A stretch of DNA of 13,923 bases. Source: DATBDE01 sp036270095. GTDB taxonomy: Bacteria; Actinomycetota; Thermoleophilia; Solirubrobacterales; Solirubrobacteraceae. Below the pieces are notes generated by a model. It saw only the letters and a list, made by a program, of their open reading frames with translations. It had not been told where the DNA came from and made no database searches. The stretch is taken from NCBI GenBank assembly GCA_036270095.1, contig DATBDE010000039.1, positions 1 to 13,923 of the forward strand, written 5' to 3'. The position numbers and the translations under genes were made by a program. Of the stretch, positions 7,375 to 13,538 are shown piece by piece. Position 1 is the stretch's first letter; every line of letters starts with the position of its first letter.

Positions 7375-8555
7375 TGGCTTCCCGCTCGGTCGTCATCACC
7401 GGCCGCGGGGTCGTCACCTCGATCGGCGAGGGCGCGGACGCGTTCCTGGACGGGCTCTATGAGCGCCGTTCCGGGATCGCGGACGGGCTCGGCCCGTGCG
7501 CGGAGTTCGACCCCGAGGTCGCGATGACGGCGAAGGAGGCTCGCCGCTCGGACCGGTTCACCCAGCTCGCGGTGGCCGCCGCCGAGCAGGCGGTGGCCGA
7601 GGCCGGGTTGCCCGACGGCATCGAGCCGGAGCGCTTCGGCGTGCTCATGGGCTCGGCCGTCGGCGGCCTCGAGAGCGTCGAGCGCGAGTGCAAGAACTGG
7701 CTCGAGAAGGGCGATCGCGGCGTCTCGCCGCTGTTCGTGACGATGATGATGCCCAACGCGGCCGCGGGCACGATCGCGATCCGCCTCAACGCCCAGGGCC
7801 CCGGGTTCTCGATCGCCTCGGCGTGCGCCACCGGCGCCCACGCAATCGGCGAGGCGGCCCGGATCATCGCCCGGGGCGAGGCCGACGTCATCGTCGCGGG
7901 CGGGGCCGAGGCCACGCTGAACGGCCTGACCATCGCGGCCTTCAAGTCGCTGGGCGCGCTGTCGAAGGCCGGGATCTCGCGGCCGTTCGATGCCCGCCGC
8001 GACGGATTCGTCATGGGCGAGGGTGCGGGCGCGTTCATCCTCGAGTCCGAGGAGCACGCGCGTGCCCGCGGGGTGAAGATCCGGGGCCGCGTCGCCGGCT
8101 ACAGCGCCACCAACGACGCCTTCCACATCACCGAGCCCGACCGCGAGGGCCGCGGCGCCACCGCCGCCATGCGCGGCGCGCTGCGCGACGCCAACGCGAC
8201 CCCGGCCGACGTCGGCTACGTCAACGCCCACGGGACCTCGACGCCGTACAACGACCGCGTCGAGACCCTGGCGCTGCACAACGTGTTCAACGGCGGCGCG
8301 CCGCCGGTGTCCTCGACCAAGTCGGCCATCGGGCACCTGCTCGGCGCCGCCGGCGCCGTCGAGGCGGTGGCCTCCTTGGGCGCGATCGAGCGCGGCCTGC
8401 TGCCGCCGACGATCAACTACGAGGAGCCCGACCCCGAGTGCGACCTGGACTACGTGCCCGACGGGCCGCGCGAGGCGCCGGACCTGAAGCTCGCGCTCTC
8501 GAACTCGTTCGGGTTCGGGGGCCAGAACGCCTGCCTGGCGATCAGGGCCGCGTGA
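7374..8555 (+). CDS. fabF: 3-oxoacyl-ACP synthase II (FabF)
   Basis: Elongating condensing enzyme that joins acyl-ACP with malonyl-ACP. The 393-residue protein carries the complete KAS I/II site: nucleophile Cys151 in SACATGAHAIG, His286 in VNAHGTSTP, Lys316 in SSTKSAIGHLLGA and His321 in the same motif, with the C-terminal SNSFGFGGQNA. The gatekeeper-like GFGGQN loop and overall length fit FabF rather than a polyketide synthase. It is slightly shorter than E. coli FabF (413). AGGAGG at 7355-7360 lies 13 bases before the ATG, rather far, but TGATG coupling with acpP can assist initiation. It is the last classical fab gene of the operon and is followed after four bases by the carboxyltransferase gene. 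Confidence 0.96.
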   Translation: MASRSVVITGRGVVTSIGEGADAFLDGLYERRSGIADGLGPCAEFDPEVAMTAKEARRSDRFTQLAVAAAEQAVAEAGLPDGIEPERFGVLMGSAVGGLESVERECKNWLEKGDRGVSPLFVTMMMPNAAAGTIAIRLNAQGPGFSIASACATGAHAIGEAARIIARGEADVIVAGGAEATLNGLTIAAFKSLGALSKAGISRPFDARRDGFVMGEGAGAFILESEEHARARGVKIRGRVAGYSATNDAFHITEPDREGRGATAAMRGALRDANATPADVGYVNAHGTSTPYNDRVETLALHNVFNGGAPPVSSTKSAIGHLLGAAGAVEAVASLGAIERGLLPPTINYEEPDPECDLDYVPDGPREAPDLKLALSNSFGFGGQNACLAIRAA

Positions 8556-8559
8556 ACAC

Positions 8560-9918
8560 ATGAGCGCAGCCGTCGCCACCCCCGTCGACTACGGGCTCCC
8601 GCTCGCCCGCATCGACCTGCTCTGCGACCCGGGCACGTTCCTGCCCGTGCGCAGCGCCGTGGGCGACGGCGTCGTGGCGGGCTCCGGCCGCGTGGCCGGA
8701 CGCCCCGTGTACGCGTGGGCCCAGGACGGGGCCGTGCGGGGCGGGTCGCTCGGGGCCGCCGGCGGCGAGACGATCGCGCGCACCATTGACTCGGCCAACC
8801 GCGCCGGCGCGCCCGTGGTCGGATTCCTGCACTCGGGCGGTGCGCGTCTGCAGGAGGGCACGGCGTCGCTGAACGCGTACGCCGCGATCTTCCGCGCGCA
8901 GGCCACCGCGCGGGTGCCGCAGATCTCCGTCATCGCGGGCGCGTGCGCCGGCGGCGCGGCCTACTCGCCCGCGCTCGGCGACCTCGTGGTGATGGCGGGC
9001 CCCCGCGCCCGGCTCTTCCTCACCGGCCCGCAGGTGGTCGAGGCGGTCACGCGCGAGCAGGTCACGGCCGAGGAGCTGGGCGGCCCGCGCGTCCACGCGC
9101 GCAGCGGCGTCACCCACCTCGTGGCCGTCGACGACGTCACCGCGGCCGAGGTCGTGCGCGACCTGCTGGCCCACCTGCCCTCGGTGCTCGGCGGCCCGCT
9201 GCCGCTGGCGCCGCCGGCCGCGCCGCTGGTCGGCGACCCCTCCGGACCGCTGCCCGCCCGCGCCCGCGAGGTCTACGACGTGCGCGACGTGATCCACCGC
9301 CTGGTCGATGCCGGCGCGTTGCTCGAGCTCGCGCCGCGCTGGGCCCGCAACCTCGTCGTCGGCTTCGCCCGCATCGACGGCTCGCCGGTCGGCGTGATCG
9401 CCAACCAGCCCCACTACCTCGGCGGCTGCCTCGACGCCGCGGCGGGTGAGAAGGGCGCCTGGTTCGTAGAGCTGTGCGACCGCTACAGCCTGCCGCTCGT
9501 GGTCCTGTCGGACACGCCCGGGTTCCTGCCCGGCACCGCACAGGAGCGCGCCGCCGTCATCCGCCACGGGGCCGCGCTGCTGGGAGCGTTTGCGCGCGCA
9601 CGCGTTCCGCGTGTAACGATCACCCTCCGACAGGCCTATGGTGGGGGACACATCGTGATGAACTCACGCGACCTCGGAGCGACGCTGACGCTGGCCTGGC
9701 CGGATGCCCGGCTCGGGGTCATGGGCGCGCGCCAGGCCGTCGGGATCGTCCATCGCCGCGAGATCGCCGACGGCGCCGATCCGCTGGACCTGGCCGACCG
9801 CTATGAGGAAGAGCACCTGCCGGTGGCCGTCGCCGCCGAGGCCGGGCACGTGGATGAGGTCATCGCGCCGCGCCACACGCGGCGGCGCATCGCGGCGTTG
9901 CTGGAAGCCTGGCGATGA
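8560..9918 (+). CDS. Acyl-CoA carboxylase carboxyltransferase (beta) subunit, probably acetyl-CoA specific
   Basis: Transfers carboxyl from carboxybiotin to an acyl-CoA, most likely acetyl-CoA, to give malonyl-CoA. The 452-residue protein has two crotonase-like halves: the N half with oxyanion motif GACAGGAAYSPAL at 127-139 and the C half with RQAYGGGHIVM at 357-367. Ile365 sits where Streptomyces coelicolor AccB has Ile422 and PccB has Asp422; that position sets acetyl- versus propionyl-CoA preference, so Ile points to an acetyl-CoA-accepting enzyme. It is shorter than usual PccB/AccD proteins (510-540): the N-terminus begins at the RIDLLCDPGTF segment and lacks the usual preceding helical region. 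Its biotin carboxylase and biotin carrier partners are not in the window. The gene's place in the operon, with a four-base gap after fabF and ATGA overlap with tetR, supports supply of malonyl-CoA to FabD. Confidence 0.9.
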   Translation: MSAAVATPVDYGLPLARIDLLCDPGTFLPVRSAVGDGVVAGSGRVAGRPVYAWAQDGAVRGGSLGAAGGETIARTIDSANRAGAPVVGFLHSGGARLQEGTASLNAYAAIFRAQATARVPQISVIAGACAGGAAYSPALGDLVVMAGPRARLFLTGPQVVEAVTREQVTAEELGGPRVHARSGVTHLVAVDDVTAAEVVRDLLAHLPSVLGGPLPLAPPAAPLVGDPSGPLPARAREVYDVRDVIHRLVDAGALLELAPRWARNLVVGFARIDGSPVGVIANQPHYLGGCLDAAAGEKGAWFVELCDRYSLPLVVLSDTPGFLPGTAQERAAVIRHGAALLGAFARARVPRVTITLRQAYGGGHIVMNSRDLGATLTLAWPDARLGVMGARQAVGIVHRREIADGADPLDLADRYEEEHLPVAVAAEAGHVDEVIAPRHTRRRIAALLEAWR

Positions 9919-10580
9919 TGACCGCGCCGGCCCGGAGCCAGCTGCAGGCGCTGCAGCCGCGCAACGCGACCGAGGACGCGATCCTGGCCGCCGCCCGCGT
10001 GGTGCTCGAGGAGGTCCCGTTCACCGACTTGCGCATGGACATGGTCGCCCGGCGCGCGTTCGTGTCGCGCACGACGGTCTACTTCTACTTCGACAACAAG
10101 CGCGCGCTCGTCGACCGCCTCATCCACCTGGCCTTCGCCGACATGCGCGCCGCGGCGGCGCCCTACCTGGACGGCGAGGGCGAGCCGCGGCTCGAGCTGC
10201 GCCTCGCGCTGACCCGCATCATCGGCGTGGTCAACGCCAACGAGGACGTGTTCCTGCTCGCCGCCCAGCTCTTCGGGCAGGGCGACCACCTGCCCGCCGA
10301 GTGGGAGCCCTACATCCGCCGCTTCGTGGCCGACGCCACCGGGCGCATCCGGCGCGATCAGGAGCGCGGCATCGCCGCCGCCGACATCGACCCGGGCATC
10401 AGCGCACAGGCCCTGTGCGCGATGGTGGAGCGCCACGTGACCATGGAGATCATCCGCGGCGGCCGCCAGATCACGGAGTCGGTTCGGGTTCTGTCGGAGC
10501 TGTGGTGGCGGGCGGTGTACTCGCACCCGGGGCGCCGAGTGCGTGGTACCCGCCGTCCACGTGCACGATCTCCCCGGTGA
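9915..10580 (+). CDS. TetR-family regulator, EthR-like, closing the fab operon
   Basis: A 221-residue DNA-binding regulator. The N-terminal TetR helix-turn-helix domain spans about 19-66, with the recognition segment VARRAFVSRTTVYFYFDNK at 44-62. The C-terminal ligand domain resembles mycobacterial EthR from memory, notably the TVYFYF motif and a final helix ending in LWWRAVY. EthR-like and FasR regulators have long lipophilic pockets, and FasR of mycobacteria senses acyl-CoA, so a fatty-acyl ligand is a reasonable guess. The ATG overlaps the carboxyltransferase TGA. The likely target is the palindrome before fabD, giving feedback on its own operon; this is inference. After residue 203 comes an Arg/Pro-rich tail of 18 residues that reads across the 3' end of the opposing fabI. 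A second ATG at 9918 is equally possible as the start. Confidence 0.88.
   Translation: MMTAPARSQLQALQPRNATEDAILAAARVVLEEVPFTDLRMDMVARRAFVSRTTVYFYFDNKRALVDRLIHLAFADMRAAAAPYLDGEGEPRLELRLALTRIIGVVNANEDVFLLAAQLFGQGDHLPAEWEPYIRRFVADATGRIRRDQERGIAAADIDPGISAQALCAMVERHVTMEIIRGGRQITESVRVLSELWWRAVYSHPGRRVRGTRRPRARSPR
10471..10580. other. 110-bp antisense overlap of tetR and fabI 3' ends
   Basis: The convergent genes tetR (+, stop 10578-10580) and fabI (-, stop 10471-10473) share 110 coding bases. The conserved domains of both end near 10524-10533, and each then continues 18-20 codons into the other's antisense strand. No terminator-like hairpin with a T-run separates the two transcription units. Confidence 0.85.
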
Positions 10581-11298
10581 CCGCCCGCGCCAAGGGCGAC
10601 AGCAGGAACAGGCACACGTCGGCGACCACGCTCGGGTCGCGCGGGTCCCAGCCCAGCGGCGCCCCCTGCTCCCACCGGTCAGCGAGGTCGCCGAAGCCGG
10701 GGATGGAGCGCGCCGCCATGGTGCGGATGGGGCCGGCGGAGACGAGGTTGGAGCGCACCCCGGCGCCGCCGAGGTCGCGGGCCAGGTAGCGGTTGATCGA
10801 CTCCAGCGCGGCCTTGGCCACGCCCATCCAGTCGTAGACCGGCCACGCGACGGTGGCGTCGAAGTCGAGGCCGACGATCGCGCCGCTCGGGTCCGCGCGC
10901 TCGAGCAGCGGCGCCAGCACGGCGGCCAGCGCCTTCAGCGAGAAGGCGCTCGTGCGGAAGGCCAGCTCGGCCGACTCGGCCGGCGCGGTCAGGAAGCCTC
11001 CGCCGAGCGCGTCCTCGGGCGCGAAGGCGATCGCGTGCAGCACGCCGTCCAACGCCCCCCAGCGCTCCTCGAGGTCGGCGGCCACCGCTTCGAGGTGGGC
11101 CGGCTCGTTGACGTCGAGTTCGAGCACCGGCGGCTCCGACGGCAGCCGCCGGGCGATGCGCTCGGTGATGCGCAGCCCGCGACCGAAGCCGGTGAGCACC
11201 ACCTCGGCGCCGGCCGCCTGGGCGCGCTCGGCGACGGCGTAGGCGATCGAGTCCTGGGTCAGGACCCCGGTGATCAGCAGCCTGCGACCCTCGAGCAT
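10471..11298 (-). CDS. fabI: Enoyl-ACP reductase (FabI/InhA-like)
   Basis: NADH-dependent enoyl-ACP reductase that completes each elongation cycle. The 275-residue protein follows M. tuberculosis InhA closely: the cofactor loop GVLTQDSIAY at 11-20, the DGVLHAIAF stretch at 84-92, Phe146, catalytic Tyr155 and Lys162 in the VYDWMGVAKAALES stretch, and VRSNLVSAGPIRT at 181-193. The offset from InhA Phe149/Tyr158/Lys165 is a constant 3. At the InhA Ser94 position it has Ala89. The family domain ends at about residue 256 (VDGGYHALG); the remaining 19-20 residues are Pro/Thr/Glu-rich and read antisense into tetR. It is the last gene of the minus-strand unit, nine bases after the hydrolase-fold gene, with no evident ribosome binding site, and convergent to the fab operon it serves. 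Confidence 0.94.
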   Translation of the reverse strand: MLEGRRLLITGVLTQDSIAYAVAERAQAAGAEVVLTGFGRGLRITERIARRLPSEPPVLELDVNEPAHLEAVAADLEERWGALDGVLHAIAFAPEDALGGGFLTAPAESAELAFRTSAFSLKALAAVLAPLLERADPSGAIVGLDFDATVAWPVYDWMGVAKAALESINRYLARDLGGAGVRSNLVSAGPIRTMAARSIPGFGDLADRWEQGAPLGWDPRDPSVVADVCLFLLSPLARAVTGEIVHVDGGYHALGAPGASTPPATTAPTEPEPTP

Positions 11299-11307
11299 GC
11301 GCGCAGC

Positions 11308-12075
11308 CTATGCGGCCACACCGGTGCGGCGCCTGACAATCGCGGCGGCGATGTCCGGACGTGTGAGCGGCCCGTCGTCGACCAGGAGCACCTCGGCCTC
11401 GGGCAGCAGCGCGCGCGTGGCGTCGGGGGCCTGGGGTGAGGCCCAGGGGTCGTCGTGGTAGAGCAGGATGGTCAGGCGGTCGCCGGCGGCCAGCGACAGC
11501 GCGACGGCGTCGTCGCGCAGCCACGCGTTGACGCGGTCGAGCATGACCTGGTGGGGCGTGTGCGCGGCCACGGCATCCACGCGCGCGGCCACGCCGGCCT
11601 GGTCGAGCTGCGGGTTGGTGGAGCCGATGATGCTGTTGAGGAACGCGCGGTAGTCGCGCACGGCCAGCTCGTTGAGCAGGTCGAACACCCCGGGTGACCC
11701 GGCGAACGACTCGGTGTTGTCGCGGTCGACCACGCGGTTGACCGGGCTGCCGCTGGGGCACACGACCGCGGTCACGAGCTCGGGCGCGTCGACGAGCAGG
11801 TGCAGGCAGAACGTCGACCCCGCGCCGACGCCGACCAGCGTCGCGGGCGGGCCGTGCGCGGCGACGACCTCGGCCAGGTCGGCCACGTCGGTGGCGATGT
11901 CGTAGGGCCCCTCGCGCTGCGAGCGGCCGGTGCCGCGCTGGTCGTAGGCGACGACGCGATGATCGGCCGCGAGGTCGTCGACGAACCGGGCGTACACGCC
12001 CGGCGGCGACCAGAGGCCGGGGGCGAGGACGACGAGCGGTCCCTCGCCGCGGCTCTCGACGTTCAGCGTCGGCAT
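11308..12075 (-). CDS. Alpha/beta-hydrolase-fold protein lacking the nucleophile
   Basis: A 255-residue protein with the alpha/beta-hydrolase fold: strand and oxyanion region LVVLAPGLWSPPGVY at 14-28, YDQRGTGRS at 44-52, nucleophile elbow at 82-86, and an acid-turn-like LLYHDDPWASPQ near 204-215. The elbow reads Gly-Val-Gly-Ala-Gly, so the usual Ser (Gly-X-Ser-X-Gly) is Gly84, encoded by GGC. The normal catalytic His near the C-terminus is also missing; the equivalent stretch reads DDGPLTRPDIAAAI. A classical esterase mechanism is therefore unlikely; it may be a pseudoenzyme, a binding protein, or use another chemistry. The start is ATG at 12075; a TTG at 12093 is an alternative that adds six residues. 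It lies 27 bases after the haemoglobin gene and nine before fabI. Confidence 0.82.
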   Translation of the reverse strand: MPTLNVESRGEGPLVVLAPGLWSPPGVYARFVDDLAADHRVVAYDQRGTGRSQREGPYDIATDVADLAEVVAAHGPPATLVGVGAGSTFCLHLLVDAPELVTAVVCPSGSPVNRVVDRDNTESFAGSPGVFDLLNELAVRDYRAFLNSIIGSTNPQLDQAGVAARVDAVAAHTPHQVMLDRVNAWLRDDAVALSLAAGDRLTILLYHDDPWASPQAPDATRALLPEAEVLLVDDGPLTRPDIAAAIVRRRTGVAA

Positions 12076-12102
12076 CGCCGACGATGATGGCAAGCGGGCG
12101 CG

Positions 12103-12570
12103 TCAGCCCTCGTACGGGGGCGCCTCGCCCCAGCCCCAGTGGGGCACCGGCGCCTGCGGCGGCGGGTGCGCGCCGGGCTGCGAGTTCTGCAGCGCCAGCC
12201 GCGTGCCCCACTCGATGTAGGCCAGGAAGGCGGAGCGGAACTCGGGGTCGTCCGGCAGCCCGGCGTCGTCGGCGGCCAGCGCGATCAGCGTGACCCAGCG
12301 GAACCGCTGCTGCTCGGTGATCGCGAGGTCCTTGTGCTTGCCGAGCATGTGCGGGTAGCCGCCGTGGTGCGCCGTGTACTCGGCCGGCCCGCCGAAGACC
12401 TCGGCCAGCCAGAGGGCCACGTGGTGGGGGTGGTCGGCGGGCATGTGCGCGAAGATCGGCGCCAGGAGCTCGTCGGCGCGCACGCGCGTGTAGAACGCCT
12501 CGGTCAGGCGCTCGAACGCGGGCATGCCGCCGGCCCACGCGTACACCGTCGGCGGGGCGGTCGCGCTCAT
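12103..12570 (-). CDS. Group II truncated haemoglobin (trHbO type)
   Basis: A haem protein of the 2/2 globin fold binding O2 or other small ligands; cytosolic, 155 residues. Aligned by eye with M. tuberculosis trHbO at a constant offset of four, it has Tyr27 (B10), Phe40 (CD1, where trHbO has Tyr36), proximal His79 (F8) in LGKHKDL and Trp92 (G8) in RFRWVTL, the last being the hallmark of group II. FGGPAEYT at 59-66 is also typical. The C-terminal 25 residues are Pro-rich and end in a PHWGWGEAPPYEG tail beyond the globin domain. The ATG overlaps the TGA of the upstream protease gene (ATGA), so the two are translationally coupled. Proposed roles for group II globins include oxygen delivery, NO detoxification and peroxide chemistry; the sequence does not choose between these. 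Confidence 0.93.
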   Translation of the reverse strand: MSATAPPTVYAWAGGMPAFERLTEAFYTRVRADELLAPIFAHMPADHPHHVALWLAEVFGGPAEYTAHHGGYPHMLGKHKDLAITEQQRFRWVTLIALAADDAGLPDDPEFRSAFLAYIEWGTRLALQNSQPGAHPPPQAPVPHWGWGEAPPYEG

Positions 12571-13538
12571 GACGGCAGCTCGCTGGGGACGACGGTGAGC
12601 TCGAGGCGCCGCCCGCCGCGGACGACGGCGATGCGCACCTCGCGGCCGATCAGGTCGGCGACCATGAGCCGCTGGAGGTCGTTGACGCCGGTCACGGGCG
12701 CGCCTTCGACGGCGACGATGAGGTCCTCGGCGCGCACGCCGGCGCGCTCGGCCGGGCTGCCGCTCACGACCTCGACCACCTCGACGGCGTCGGTCGCGCC
12801 CTCGGCGGCGCTGCGCGCGCGCGGCGGCAGCGGGCGCGGGCCGCCGGCGATGCCGAGCCACGAGCGGCGCACGCGGCCGTCGGTCATCAGCGCCCCGATG
12901 ATCTGGCGCGTGGTGCCGTTGATGGGCACGGCGAGACCGAGACCGACACCGGCCACGGCGGTGTTGACGCCGACCACGTCGCCGCTGCCGGTGGCCAGGG
13001 CGCCGCCGGAGTTGCCGGGGTTCAGTGCCGCGTCGGTCTGGATGACGTTGTCGATGATGCGGCTGGTCGAGCGCGTGCGCGCGGGCAGCGACCGCCCGAG
13101 CGCGGAGACGACGCCGGCGGTGACCGAGCCCGCGAACCCGTTCGGGTTGCCGATGGCCACGACGAGCTGACCGACCCGCAGGGCCTCGGCGTCGCCCAGG
13201 CGGGCGGGCAGGAGGTCGCGCGCGTCGGCGCGCAGCACCGCGAGGTCCGACAGCGGGTCGGTGCCGACGATGTCGAACGAGAACTCGCGCCCGTCGGTGA
13301 AGGACGCGTTGCCGCGCCGGCGCGAGCCCGCGACGACGTGCGCCGAGGTCAGCAGGAACCCGTCCGGCGTCAGCACGATGCCGCTGCCCGCCCCGACGGG
13401 CATCTGCCCGCCGCGCACGCGCCGCGTGACGCGCAGGCTGGCGACGCTCGGGGCGAGCGCCTCGACGACGCCGATGATGGTCTGGCTGTAGGCGTCGAGC
13501 GCTTGGGCCTCGGTAGGGGTCTCGAGCGCGTCAGGCAT
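12567..13538 (-). CDS. HtrA/DegP-like serine protease with PDZ domain, no export signal
   Basis: A trypsin-like S1C protease of 323 residues. The protease domain (about 22-220) has the triad His67 in LTSAHVVAG, Asp98 in DPLSDLAVLRA and Ser177 in NPGNSGGAL. A single PDZ domain follows (about 227-318), with VVSGSPAERAGVRAEDLIVAVEG at its core. The N-terminus is acidic and has neither a signal peptide nor a membrane helix, unlike DegP/DegQ or membrane-anchored actinobacterial HtrA. It may act in the cytosol, or the true start may be elsewhere. Extension upstream would run over the preceding gene, which ends eight bases inside this one, so the ATG at 13538 looks right. It sits between another PDZ protease and a globin, probably as one operon. 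Confidence 0.92.
   Translation of the reverse strand: MPDALETPTEAQALDAYSQTIIGVVEALAPSVASLRVTRRVRGGQMPVGAGSGIVLTPDGFLLTSAHVVAGSRRRGNASFTDGREFSFDIVGTDPLSDLAVLRADARDLLPARLGDAEALRVGQLVVAIGNPNGFAGSVTAGVVSALGRSLPARTRSTSRIIDNVIQTDAALNPGNSGGALATGSGDVVGVNTAVAGVGLGLAVPINGTTRQIIGALMTDGRVRRSWLGIAGGPRPLPPRARSAAEGATDAVEVVEVVSGSPAERAGVRAEDLIVAVEGAPVTGVNDLQRLMVADLIGREVRIAVVRGGRRLELTVVPSELPS

Noticed and set aside
7266..8579. A 437-codon minus-strand frame opposite acpP and fabF.
   Set aside because: It has no domain resemblance; the opposite strand encodes complete ACP and FabF with all active-site residues.
9590..9617. Possible internal promoter for tetR (TTGCGC, 16 bases, TGTAAC) within the carboxyltransferase gene.
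   Set aside because: Both hexamers match poorly, the site lies about 300 bases before tetR, and it sits in conserved coding sequence. Not supportable without transcript data.
12076..12102. Possible regulatory element between the haemoglobin and hydrolase-fold genes.
   Set aside because: Only 27 bases, with no hairpin or promoter hexamers. It is compatible with simple operon spacing.
10679..12538. A 619-codon minus-strand frame spanning fabI, the hydrolase-fold gene and the globin.
   Set aside because: It is out of frame with three recognisable proteins, and its translation is Arg/Pro/Ala-rich shadow sequence.
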